From Anastrepha obliqua (Eukaryota; Arthropoda; Insecta; Diptera; Tephritidae), in assembly GCF_027943255.1 (NCBI RefSeq), contig NC_072892.1:120793792-120857791 (forward strand): 64,000 bases of DNA, given 5' to 3'. Below, piece by piece: positions 22,935 to 33,670 of the stretch; positions within the stretch are counted from its first letter, which is position 1, and each line of letters starts with the position of its first letter. Both the position numbers and the translations under genes were made by a program. The notes beneath the pieces are model-generated. The model was not told where the DNA came from, searched no databases, and saw only the letters and a list, made by a program, of their open reading frames with translations.

Positions 22935-24434
22935 AAAATGTTTGCAAATATTTTGAAGTTGCCAATGGTCAGCCAAAAAGAAGATGTAACTTGGATACAT
23001 TGAAGTTGAAATTTAGAGTCTTTTTAGATTTCTGTTTTTGTTCGGTACCATTAAGAAAAATTTCTACAGCAATTGTCATAAGCAGTTCAGGAGTTGAAGC
23101 ACGAAATATATTTTGTAGCCTTGGAATTGCCAGTTTCGGTATCTAACAGTCCCCAAGTATCGAAACTCGCAAAATTGTACTGAAAAATTTTTTTGACTGC
23201 ATGGGCTACTACGAGTACAAAGTAAGCCGTGGAACTCATTTGAATGGAATTGCGTTGCACATTTACGTGCAAAGCTCATTCATTTCAATAAAAAATAGCC
23301 ATTCAAATGCATTCATGCGCCTCACACTCTCGTATAGCCAAAATAAGCTCGAAATGCCAGATGGGTCACCCAGTATTTCATTCCCCTACCAAGGTAAAAT
23401 ATGTCTCCACTTATCTTTGAAGTGATTTTCTTTCCGTTCAGTGTGTGCATGTGCCATTTTGACTTTGATTTTCTTAGCGTTTATGTTGCTATTGTGGAGA
23501 CTCGTGTGCCAGCTCTATCTCGTGGCGCTCGAACACTAAGTCAAATTGGATTTGGAAAGTTTTTGTCTTAATTGTGTGAGAAATTGGAAAGTTCGCTGAC
23601 TTTGCTGCCGGCGACTTGTTTATATGTATTGTAGCACGATTTCGGTAATTTTCTCAAGTAAGTTAAAAGTGAGATTTAAGCTGTGGATTAGCTCAATGCC
23701 CAACGGCTGTTAATAAGTTCTTTGTAAACAATAAACTGCGGATTATTGACTGGACTACTTGTTACCTACTTCGTTTACTTGGGGATGGTTTGCTGCTACC
23801 ACAGAGAGTTGTTTGCTGCTTTAAAACTCTGAAGTTTATTTTTGGTTTAAATTTATTTTTTTACTTACTGAATTGTGCATTGAAATAACAGTTTCACTAT
23901 GGAATGTGTAGGATAAGGGAAAGGTAAAAGTGGTGGAAGACAAAGTTGGTATCTGTCAATTGCAGTTGTGTCTTTTTTTTTTGAAGTTTTGTAAAATCAA
24001 CTAAAATGGTTTATTAGCTGTCAACTGGGAAACGTATTTCTGCAATTGCAGCAACTTACAGATTTTCATGAGATTATTCTTGAGATAGATTTAGTCTATA
24101 GCTGAGTAGCTTAACTCAAGCCGACAAACTAACGAGTTAAGATTCTACCACCTGCGCTTATCGAAACTTTTGTAGAAGTGAAGTATAAATGTGTCTGATA
24201 TTATAAAAAAAATCTTACTTGATTGTAACTTTTTTATTTCAAAATTACTCTATTATGAGAACTTTTTTTCGTTTTTCAAAAATATATCTGGGCTCTTTCA
24301 CCAGATGGTCCACCGCAAACAAAACATTAAAACTTAATAAAACTGTATATTTTCATGAGGGGACAATCAAATTTATATATTTGTATGCATAGCTCAATTC
24401 GAGGTATTCCGGGTACTAAAAGGTGGTATTTAAT
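22935..24434. other. Non-coding, host-like unique sequence
   Basis: The stretch 23430-23900 is richer in G and C and has no repeat signatures I recognise. It may be old intronic or intergenic DNA. No coding frame is supported. Confidence 0.45.
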
Positions 24435-24850
24435 TTATTTTATTCGTATTGCATTTTCTTTATTAAGTTTTTTACTATTATGTGAAAGTAAATATTCCAA
24501 GTACTTCTGTTGATTCAACAACATTTTACGGCTGCCTTTATTATTGTTTTGGGTGAACATCCTTTGCTTAGTTGTCTCTCTCTCTGTCGCTCCTTCTGAT
24601 ATACGGTCCTTCTTTCGGTTTCTTCCTCCTGTCACTTGAAATAAAAATTCATACCTCGTTATTTCTTCAGCAGCCGTTTCTTTATATAAAATCCAGGTCT
24701 TTATCCCGACTAAATCTAAGATATTGAAAAATGCGTGAAAAAACATCTTCGACTTTAGATTTGACGCTATACTTTATAGCCATTTGATCGGTTACATTTG
24801 CAACGAATTTTATGCAATTGTAAAATCTAATGGTGTTTGGTGTACGGATG
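24435..24850 (-). pseudogene. piggyBac-like transposase C-terminal fragment
   Basis: Minus strand from 24850: KPNTIRFYNC, then FVANVTDQMAIKYSVKSK (family pattern GVDVTDQM--YS---), and after a one-base shift FFHAFFNILDLVGIKTWILYK and EEITRYEFLFQ. This is the conserved stretch around the last acidic residues of piggyBac DDE transposases. The first Asp of the GVD-TD pair reads Asn here; the second Asp is kept. The rest of the domain and the TTAA-flanked ends are not seen. The tail after EFLFQ is Arg/Lys-rich and not clearly a Cys-rich zinc tail. Confidence 0.75.
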
Positions 24851-25055
24851 CCAGTTTTTGTTTTTAACGTATGAATGCATTGAACTAGGTATCTATACTT
24901 TTATTGGGTTAAGCTCCATAAATTGAACGAACAAATTATTGAATCGGCTTAATATTTTTGAGAAGCGTGTCATACTATCCTTTGCCTGTCCCGCTAATTT
25001 TTTAGCTCCCTTTATTTTTGCGGACTTTTGTTTTCTTTGTTCACTCCACTCGGAA

Positions 25056-25300
25056 TCATAGGGCCTCGATAAGACTCCCCCATCGTACACCACTCGGTGC
25101 TGTTGTTTTTGCACCGTCCCATGAGATGTCGACATCTGCTAGTTCGCGCAACATCGACCTTCTCCGAGTGTTTTTTGTCGACCGCGACCTCTGCCCTGTT
25201 GTGGGTTCCAATTCAGTGCCATTCTCGTGATAATATCTGGTGATTTTTTCAATGTGTGCCCTATCCATCGCCACTTTCTGCGCTACATTTGCTTATGAAT
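25056..25300 (-). pseudogene. LINE reverse transcriptase C-terminal tail (RTE-like)
   Basis: Minus strand, in two frames: RKWRWIGHTLKKSPD, ITRMALNWNPQQGRGRGR, then RRSMLRELADVDISWDG and APSGVRWGSLIEAL, ending in a stop. The order WIGH-LRK ... ALNWNPQG-R-RGR ... W-R----E------W ... R--W--L--AL is typical of the tail of RTE-like LINE polymerases. No RT core precedes it in a readable form. DNA at 25439-25684 has a frame with CDLCGRICEEVKTERDL that I could not assign. Confidence 0.72.
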
Positions 25301-28300
25301 GGGTTCCTCGTTCGTTGAGCTCCACAGTGCGTCGTTACTGATTGTGCCGATAGTTCCAACAAATTTCGCGATTTTATTTTTTGGTAAATAGTTCCATCTA
25401 TAGCAGTTTCAAACTCTATCTCATTTGCATTTTCAGAACTAACTATAAATCTCTTTCTGTTTTGACCTCTTCGCATATTCGTCCGCACAAGTCACAATTA
25501 TTTTCTGTTGCCTCATTATCAATATCGGAAACTTTTTGGCCATCTTACGAACAACCCACGTAGGAACTAAATCGTTATCACATCCCAGTGTGCTTTGTTG
25601 TCGTTCACCACCTTTTGGAAGTATCAGAGGAGAAGAAAGGAATCCCAAAAGACTACCGCACTCTTTTTTGTTCACGGAAACCATTTCAAAGTTGCTCTGT
25701 CTAGCCAGTTCAACTAAAACTCACCAAGTTCACTGATATGACTCACAAAAGCGTACTACTGAAATACTTAAGAAGAATCAAAGCGACACTAAAGAGTTTT
25801 CTGGCTAATTTGAAACTCACTATTAGTAAGTCCAGATCTAAATTAATAGTAGATCTCCTAAAAAGATATTATATTACACTAGTGAATAGGCAATCAACTA
25901 CTTTCTTGATAGCGGCTCTCTCTACTCGGGAGCAACTGCAGTGATTTGCAACCCTAAACTAAAATTTAACGTTCCGTTCCTTGTAGCCGGCTATTCCATC
26001 TTTTCTTCTTCACCTTCATACCGTCCGTGCGGAGGTTCACAAATGGACCTTCTTCATAAATTTTACACCCCGCTCAAATCCTCCATGCTGGAATGTTAAG
26101 GAGGAATTATGGGCATAGAATCCACGTTTCTGTAAGCTGGCTCAATAACAAATATAAGCTTATTCATTACAATAAAATACATTTATTTTCTCGAAATATT
26201 TGCTATGCTACACCCGACGCGTCAATACGGAAATGAATGGATGTATGCATGCATTGGTGAATTTTCTATATAAGTGCACATCTCTTGACACATTTCAATG
26301 GAATACGCATGAATGAGCTTCACCGAGTTGAAATTCTATTATAGCAAACCAAAAAACAAATAAATCGTTCATACGCAGTGTTGCCCAAAACATATATAGG
26401 GATAATAAATTTCGTACAGTTTACGCAATTACTTGTATAACAAACCAGTAAGAACAAAATAGAGTAAAGAAACGAACGAGAAAAAATTCAGTCGGCAGTC
26501 ACTTTTGCTAGAAGAAAATGTGCTTGCTCATGTTGCGTGTATGTGTGTATGTACCGTTGGTACTAAAAGATGGGCCATCGGCTCGTTTCTTTCAATCAAT
26601 TTTTGCTGTACTTCCTTTGGCTAGCTAGCGTTCTAAAATAAAAGTAGGAAAAGAGAATATTTTAAACATCTCTGGGTAACAGTACGGCCACTAGGCAAAA
26701 CTAGAAATTGAAAATTAGTCAGAAAATAGCTTATAACCGTTTACATTCGGCAGCTTTAAAAAAAATGTAATGTGTACAATTGGTAAATTAGTGAGCAAAC
26801 AAAAATCGGCTTTGGCCGATCTTCAATTTTAGGCCACAAAATGCCTGTAATCGCGGCTTTGTGGTAGAATTTTCGGGATATGTACATATGCAAGTGGGCC
26901 AAGTTATCTACAAAAAAAAGCCAGTCACTGGTACACCCTTTATATAAGTATATGCAAATGATACAAAAACTTGTGTGTTAGGGGCTCTTGAATGTTGCTG
27001 CATTCAACTCGTCACTTTTTCATTCCTCTTTATTCACAAATTCACACACATACATATGCTTTTTTCATATATGCTTTTTTGCTACTCTATGCACATACAA
27101 ACACATAACTGAGCATACGAATATACTAAGTATTTACATGCATATACAAATGCTTATACACGCGCGCATCCTTGCACGTGCATATTTAGCACGCATCAGG
27201 CCAACACTTTATTTCATTTGCAACATGCAACATAATGTCGAGCGCGCGTTCGCCACAAAAGTGCTGAGTAATGCACAGGCAAACGTAAAGAAGGAAAAGG
27301 CATAAAAAAACCAAAAAATGCTCAGAAAAAACACCGTAAAACTAAAAGAGAAAAGCGAAAATAATTGCGTTGCTCACTGCCTCGTTAAGCGAATACAAAT
27401 AGCGCGTGGCGGTAATGTGGCGTTGGCAATCAGACAGACAAACTGCCAGTTGAGCAGCCGAGCAGTCGAGCTGTGGGTTTTATACGGCTTGCAACCTGCC
27501 AGCCAGCAGAGGAGTTTTGTCGCTGCTCTGGTAAATCGTGTGCATATTTGCATTCATCCGCTTGGCTGACTATTCACTGTCGCCGTCGCATAGCATCGCA
27601 ACCTTTTCGTGCCACAGGCATAGTTGCAAAGCAAAGCCGCAATGGGTTCTGCTGCTTTATGCTTATGAGATGTTGGGCTGTGCGTATTTGCAGCTCTTTC
27701 AACGTCACTGTAGCATCTTCTGCACCTTTGCTTTGACGCCTTTAATGCTGCACAAATAAATACTTCCGCTGCCTTGACTGCTGAGCCACAAAAGCAGCAT
27801 CGGCGCACTATAATGGCAATTCACACTTGAACTCAGCGGCAGTCTGCACCTTTGGGAATAACTGAAAATTTAAACACACACTTTCCTGCATACAATCACA
27901 CCCAGGAAGCCAAAGTTAAGGGTAACGGCTGAAAATAGCGGTGTAATTTTTTTAAAACTACGCGAAAAAAGCAACTTACTAACGAAATATGAGAAATATG
28001 AAACAAGTTGATAAATTCACTTAGAAATATGAATTCCTACCGGAGTTTAAAAGGCCTTTCGCTCTTGAACTTACTATTTTTACAATTAACTGAATTCATT
28101 TCCTTTACGATTCTTCAACAAATTCGTGCTTTGTTCGCTAACTGTACTACGGCAGGAAATTCGAACAAACTTACAAAGTAAATTCTTCATAAATGCTGGC
28201 AATCTTTGTAATCTACTTTTCTTTCCTAAGCCAAATTTTCCAAATAAAACTCCACAAAACAAGCAAAAAATGTATTATAATAAATTTATGCGACTTCATG

Positions 28301-28322
28301 AACGGTTTGAAATTAAGGTTAG
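25301..28322. other. Non-coding, partly host-like
   Basis: 25330-25740 has an unassigned minus-strand frame with Cys pairs but no supported identity. 26500-27850 is CA- and GC-richer, with ACACATACATATG-type repeats and several overlapping chance frames. It may be regulatory or intronic DNA of a host gene. No exon signals were convincing. Confidence 0.45.
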
Positions 28323-29070
28323 GTTAGGTTAGTTCAGCTAGTTGTCACTAAGGAGAAGGTGTCACTTGGACGGTGGCTTTGCTTCGTCCGTTTTGATGTC
28401 ATTAAGCGGAGAAAAAGGCTGAAAAGATGAAGGCGTAAAGCAAATGGAGCCAATTACGGTCTATGGCTGTGAGAAACTCTGCGTACGAATAATAGAATTA
28501 CGCAGGCAGCTAATCCATAAAAATAGCTCCTTAGGCTTAGTTAAAAAGCAAACAGGGAAGCTTAGTAATAGGTGGACTTTAACTTTTCATTCTTCATGCA
28601 ATTAATGCAAACAAGATTCAAAGTTACGCTGAGTATCTCCTCATGGGCACCCATCGCATATTGTCCGGTTAAAATACCCGAAGTCACCAGGAGTTCTGAT
28701 TTTGTTTGCCAAAAAGCCTCAAACCACGCCTCCGATCCACTTCAGGAAAATGGACCTCTCTACCATGCATTTTAGTATTCGTTTCCGATACTCACTAAAC
28801 TGATTCTAGACACACCTAATCAAAAGCAGATCACAGATAGCAAACTAAATCTCTGATTTCTGCATTTGCATTAGAGTAACCGCCTCACGGCTTCCCTGCC
28901 TATACAGCTCATCAGCCACGCAGCTTTCTGCAATGTTGATTACCGTCAGATTATTAAATTAATTGTTTCCCCTCTCGAAATATAACCAATAGACTGCTTA
29001 TTTTATAGCAGCAAGCTCCGCTAGGATAACACTTTAGTAAGCGAGAAGACTAAACTAAAGCCAACGACGA
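28323..29070 (-). pseudogene. RNase H-type LINE C-terminal remnant with AACCT tail
   Basis: Minus strand from the right: VIIAELAAIK near 29030, ESCVADELYRQGSREAV near 28930, then TSGILTGQYAMGAHEEILS and LVCINCMKNEKLKSTYY near 28650. The SCVADEL-RQGS block is the end of RNase H, and TGQYAMGAH plus the C--C tail follow it in this LINE group. The remnant ends at AACCTAACCTAACC (28323-28335 read on the minus strand), the same tail repeat as the LINE end at 53605-53880. Many stops interrupt it. Confidence 0.75.
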
Positions 29071-29329
29071 GATCCTCATAGAAAACTACTCGACTAACCT
29101 TTGCTTCCAACTTGAAGTCATACATGAACAGCTTCACTGGATCTTGTTTGGGTTTTTATTGATCTCGCCTAAAACTATAATATTTTCAACAAAACATTAC
29201 TCTTTTTACTATTTATTGTATACGCCCGACATACAAGTCTGCACTTTTTAAGGCTTATGAAATAGTAAATTGAAAGCGTACCTACCTGCTCATTGCGCAG
29301 CAACTTATGGTACGTAGATCAAAATAACA

Positions 29330-29560
29330 TCCAATGACACCCCAAGGTGCTAGTCTCAGATTCGTTGTTGTTGTTGTTGGAGCAGCAAAACAATTCTCAT
29401 ACAATACATGTACGGAAATGCTGCTGAAGTCACAGTACTTGGCCGGATATAAATCCGGGTCGAGCCGGTTAAGTGTAGAACCGACTGTCATGGGAACGTC
29501 TCAGATTCGTATCATCAGTCGCTGTGATGATGCCAGCTTATGGGCCAGGAATGTGCCATA
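29330..29560 (-). repeat. LINE 3'-end-type repeat with CCGGAT/ATCCGG hairpin
   Basis: On the plus strand TTGTTGTTGTTG is followed by CTTGGCCGGATATAAATCC and AGAACCGACTGTCATGGG. CCGGAT at 29443-29448 and ATCCGG at 29453-29458 form a stem with a four-base loop. The opposite strand of 12480-12600 has the same layout with more divergence (TTGTTGTTGTT, GACTGCCATCGGATACAAAT), and there it lies directly downstream of a LINE C-terminus. I therefore read this as a 3' untranslated end in minus orientation. Confidence 0.55.
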
Positions 29561-29689
29561 TTCTTAGATGTAAATTGTGCGAGCCATTCGTGGGGGAGGA
29601 ACTTTCAAATTATGACAAGATAATAATATGCATTCTCCATAATGGGCGTCTAAGTCACAGTGTACGTACCATAATCGAGTTAAGATTGT

Positions 29690-31137
29690 TAAAAATTCGG
29701 GTTAAATATCTGTTTATTCGGATGACTTTATCGCTGCTTTCCAATCAAAGTACCAGGTTTACGCCGTTCATACCAACTTTTCTGAGGCTTTTGAGGAAAA
29801 GGGAATTAATTGTCTTCTCGGTAGATGCCAATAGTGCTTGATACCTCGTAATGTATCAAGGTGACATTTCACGCCAAAAAATTCGTTTGCTGTCCCTTGT
29901 TTGTTCCATTCATTTGAGAAGTTTTGCGTTACAGAGTGTTATCAATGGAAGTCAACAAAGAGAAAATTCGGTTCGATGTTTATGATGCCAATACTGCAAC
30001 AGCTAATTACGTGCAATTTTATTTCGTTTTGATATTAAAGAGAGTATCGATAAGGGTGAAAATGTCGATAAAATTACAGAAATAATCGAAGTAAATAAGT
30101 AAAGATCGACCATAGAACAGTTTCTAATCTTTGCACAAAATTAAAAATTAAAATTAGGGATTTCTTTTTCGCCAACCTAATATTAACAAAAGAGTTATCT
30201 TGCATTGGCTTCCACTCAACCTTCTTGAGTTGGATCTCATTTTAATTCCTCAATAGCCATTCCATGGTTTTCATCGACAATGTTAGGCCCCTTCCTCTCG
30301 TTGCTTACTTCGAGTTCCGCAACATATTATTCTGGGTCCGCCGTTTTTTTGTTTTGTTTATCAGTGATATTTGTTCTTGAATCTCATCAGCAAAACTTCT
30401 GCAGGTGCCGTTCCCAAATACATCTGGTCATCAAAGCTTTTTTTATGCCGAATTAAAGCAAACTGATTTGAAAAGTTTAAGTAATTGGTGTATCAACAGT
30501 CGTTAAACCCTGAACATTAAACTAATGGCCTAGCCGCTAATGCTGTTTAATTCATTGTGATTGCAATTCATTACTTTTCCAATTTAAAAAAAAAAACCCT
30601 GAACATGAATAGGTGTTTACTATTTACCTTTTCTAAACGTGTCTCATCACATTACTATGACACCTCTGCCACGGGTGAGTGAAATTAAAGACTTCGGTGC
30701 AATATTTGAATCAAAGCTTACTTTTATTGGCCATATAAATTTTATTGTTACCAAATCTTACGCCAGAATTACTTTGCAGAATAATAAACTTTCCTGTGGC
30801 TTTCATTTTCAATTTGATCCGTGGTGCTGTAGACTGTATTGTGCTTCAAAGAACGAGTTTTCTTTAGCATTTCGGCCAGAGATCTTCAAAGATCGAAGTT
30901 TTTCTTTAGATGGCTCTCAAAACCTCTTTATTCTCGAAATGTCCTTATTCAGTTTAACAAATCTTTAAACTTATTGAAACACATTTTTCGACTTCAAAAG
31001 ATCGCCCATTGAATACTTTGAATATTTATTATAAATAATTGAATTGTACTTCCTTTTTTTAATGTCTATTAAGATTTAAATATGTCTGCTTAGCCTATAA
31101 AAGTGTATTGTATGCATTCCGTAAATAAATAAATAAT
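29690..31137 (+). pseudogene. LINE reverse transcriptase remnant (CR1/jockey group), split by an insertion
   Basis: The plus strand encodes VYSDDFIAAFQSKYQVYAV and TNFSEAFEE up to about 29803. After a foreign segment it resumes near 30169 with LSCIGFHSTFLSWIS, VFIDNVRPLP, NWCINSR, then SEIKDFGAIFESKLTFIGHI. The element ends in a TAAATAAATAAAT tail at 31123-31135. The same protein and tail occur in the better preserved copy at 56110-57975. Frameshifts and stops are frequent and the YADD active site is not readable. The endonuclease domain is absent. Confidence 0.75.
29805..30165 (+). pseudogene. Mariner N-terminal fragment (mellifera-like) inserted in a LINE
   Basis: The start at 29945 (MEVNKEKIRFDVYDANTATA) matches the mellifera mariner N-terminus with a short internal deletion, followed by NYVQF and, in another frame, KGENVDKITEIIEVNK. 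The piece interrupts the LINE at 29690-31137 between codons that are adjacent in the sister LINE at 56870-56890. It therefore arrived after the LINE and has since lost its catalytic domain. Boundaries are estimated from where LINE similarity stops and resumes. Confidence 0.7.
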
Positions 31138-32382
31138 TATCTTGCAAGGCAAAATGAACTGTGCAGCTTAAGTCGGAGTGAGTCAAATGTAACTTTTCTA
31201 AGAAAATATTCTTTTGAGTTACAATTTCTTTACAACAGTTCAAAACGTGCTGAGTTTAAAAAATTAATGCAGATAATAGCCATATCCCAATAGATGCAAA
31301 GAAAGTAGCACATCTTCGATCGATTCTTAGAAAATTTTATTTTTCATTCCTCTGCATCGAAAAGGCATTTTTCGTTCACCAACGATAATTTTGCTTGATG
31401 GGTGCAGTATTCGCTCTTGACAAACATCATTTTCATATCCTTCCAATTTAACTGATTGACTGCATCTGATGACTTAAACTCGGCTGTTTGCTTATACGAG
31501 TACACACTAACTGTCACTTGGCAATTTTCTCGCACACTCCAATAATTGTTTATAAACACCTCACCTCTTTCTATTCAAACGCTTACTGTCTCTGCGAACT
31601 AGGCCGTCAACGTTGTTGCCCCCACTTTGTGCTGCAAAGCAAACTAACGGCTCAGCTATTGCTTACAAACTTTTGTGCTAGTCCCTATTCATGTGTGTGT
31701 ATGTATGCGTGAGTCTGCATGCTTTCGCGTGTATGCTTGTGTGAGCACCGTAAATGTTTGCATTCGCTTTGTTTGTTGTTGGCGTCATTTTTTATTCGGT
31801 AGTCGGAAGGTTAGCGACAAAAATTATTTGTATGTACCTAGCAAATATTTGCCATGGCAAGCAAATGTTATTCTGTGTAAATCATTGCAATCAGTCAAAG
31901 GGCCAACAGTGTTTGCTGCTAGTCGTGGGGAATTCGAAATTGTTATTTGGGCTTGGTGTAGAAGGGTTGCGAAGATAAAGCTTTGGAGTGCAAATTATAG
32001 TAAAGTATTAGTAAATGAAAAAAAATAAGAAAAATGTTTTCATCGATTTCACTTTTTTTAATTTTATTACCCTCTCTCGTCTGTAAATGGTTTTCAGATT
32101 CTGAGCGAAATTGCAAAGCTTCTCTGGTTACTAGGGAATACGCTAGTCTTCGAATTTAAGAAATCTTTGTAATAATTTACTTTCGATTTAAACACACACA
32201 AAAAAACAAAAACAAATTTGTTTTAAATATTATATTTAACAGTGGTAACAGGACAATAATTTCGGAATTTTAAAATTAAAATTTTATTACCAGTAATATT
32301 TACTTGACCAGTTGGAAATATTACACTAATTAATGGAAGTCACTAGCAACTTGATATTCTGGTACCTTTTCTTTAAATAGTA
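31138..32382. other. Non-coding
   Basis: TG-rich simple repeat near 31690-31745. Frames at 31344-32028 have no supported domains. No element end until the mariner target TA at 32381. Confidence 0.5.
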
Positions 32383-33668
32383 ATAGGACTATGAATAAGT
32401 TCGTGCGGTTTTACAACAGATGGCGTAACTTGATTATTATTTCATCGATCCACATTTCCAAACATTCATTGGAGAGCTACTGTCGTAAGGCACAAACGTC
32501 AGTATAAGTTTTTTATTTGAAGCGTAAACAACAATATTTTTACCACACTTGAAAATGTCGAATTTCGTGCCAAATAATGTGTTTTTGCGGGGAATTCTTC
32601 TTCATTATTTTAATATGAAGAAAAAAGCAGCCGAAAGTCATCGTATCTTGGTGGAAGTTTATGGTGAGCATGCTCTAGCTGAGCGAACGTGCCAGAAGTG
32701 GTTTGCACGCTTTAAAAGTGGTGATTTTGGCTTGGAAGACGAAGAACGCGAGGGTGCGCCGCCAAAGTTCATGGATACCGAATTGGAGGAATTGCTCGAT
32801 CAAGATCCGGCTCAAACGCAAGAAGAGGTTGCAAAAACTTTGGGAGTTGATCAATCAACCATTTCCAAACGTTTAAAAGCCATGGGAATGATCCGAAAGG
32901 TAGGCCATTGGGTGCCGTATGAATTGAAGCCAAGAGACGCTGAACGCCGTTTTATGGCATGCGAACAACTGTTTCAACGGCACAAAAGAAAGGGTTTTTT
33001 GCATCGAATTGTGACTGGCGATGAAAAGTGGGTCCATTACGACAATCCAAAACGTCGGGCAACGTATGGATACCCTGGCCATGCTTCAACATCGACGTCG
33101 GCGCAGAATATTCATGGCCTGAAGGTTATGCTGTGTATCTGGTGGGACCAGCTGGGTGTTGTGTATTATGAGCTACTGAAACCGAATGAAACGATTACGG
33201 GGGATGTCTACCGACGACAATTGATGCGTTTGAGCCGAGCACTGCGAGAAAAACGGCCGCAATACGCCGATAGACACGACAAAGTTATTTTGCAACATGA
33301 CAATGCTCGGCCACATGTTGCACAAGTGGTCAAAACATACTTAGAAACGCTCAAATGGGATGTCCTACCCCACCCGCCGTATAGTCCAGACCTTGCGCCA
33401 TCCGATTACTATCTCTTCCGATCGATGCAACATGGCCTGGCTGGCCAGCACTTCCGTAATTACGATGAAGTCAAAAAATGGATCGATTCGTGGATTGCGG
33501 CAAAACCGACCGAATTTTTCACAAAGGGAATCCGTGAATTGCCAGAAAGATGGGAAAAAGTAGTAGTAAGCGATGGACAATACTTTGAATATTAAATTTG
33601 TAACCATTTTACGTCAATAAAGTTTCAAATTTCGAAAAAAAACCGCACGAACTTATTCATAGTCCTAT
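32383..33668 (+). mobile_element. Complete mariner element
   Basis: A 1286-base element with TA target duplications at 32381-32382 and 33669-33670. The terminal inverted repeats are identical for at least 28 bases (ATAGGACTATGAATAAGTTC then GTGCGGTT at the left; the exact complement at 33641-33668). The length equals that of Mos1, a known active mariner. The transposase frame (32555-33595) has no stop or shift. Untranslated flanks are about 172 bases before and 73 after the gene. Identical ends plus an open frame indicate a recent insertion. No other copy with these ends occurs in the window. Confidence 0.97.
32555..33595 (+). CDS. Mariner transposase, 346 residues, apparently intact
   Basis: Cut-and-paste transposase acting in the nucleus on its own terminal repeats, inserting at TA. 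The ATG at 32555 (MSNFVPNN) is chosen because it matches the family start; the frame can be read two codons further upstream only from a TTG. Residues 1-57 form the first helix-turn-helix with KWFARFKSGDF. Residues 86-111 form the second (TQEEVAKTLGVDQSTISKR). WVPYEL is at 119-124. Catalytic Asp residues are D156 (TGDEKW), D249 (QHDNARPH) and D284 (PSDYYLF), giving D,D34D. The numbering is identical to Mos1 (D156, D249, D284), whose transposase is 345 residues long. The end ERWEKVVVSDGQYFEY is also family-typical. No key residue is missing, so activity is plausible. The exact subfamily is not assigned. Confidence 0.97.
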   Translation: MSNFVPNNVFLRGILLHYFNMKKKAAESHRILVEVYGEHALAERTCQKWFARFKSGDFGLEDEEREGAPPKFMDTELEELLDQDPAQTQEEVAKTLGVDQSTISKRLKAMGMIRKVGHWVPYELKPRDAERRFMACEQLFQRHKRKGFLHRIVTGDEKWVHYDNPKRRATYGYPGHASTSTSAQNIHGLKVMLCIWWDQLGVVYYELLKPNETITGDVYRRQLMRLSRALREKRPQYADRHDKVILQHDNARPHVAQVVKTYLETLKWDVLPHPPYSPDLAPSDYYLFRSMQHGLAGQHFRNYDEVKKWIDSWIAAKPTEFFTKGIRELPERWEKVVVSDGQYFEY

Positions 33669-33670
33669 TA

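Noticed and set aside
25439..25684. Possible zinc-finger or piggyBac part (CDLCGRICEEVKTERDL)
   Set aside because: A single Cys pair pattern in a stop-containing frame; not enough to assign to any family.
27000..27850. Several overlapping frames suggesting a host gene
   Set aside because: Frames overlap on both strands and lack splice sites or domains; treated as non-coding host-like DNA.
31123..31137. Idea that the CR1/jockey-group LINE mobilises the SINE because both end in A/T tetramers
   Set aside because: In sense orientation the LINE tail is AAAT-type and the SINE tail ATTT-type, so the ends do not match.
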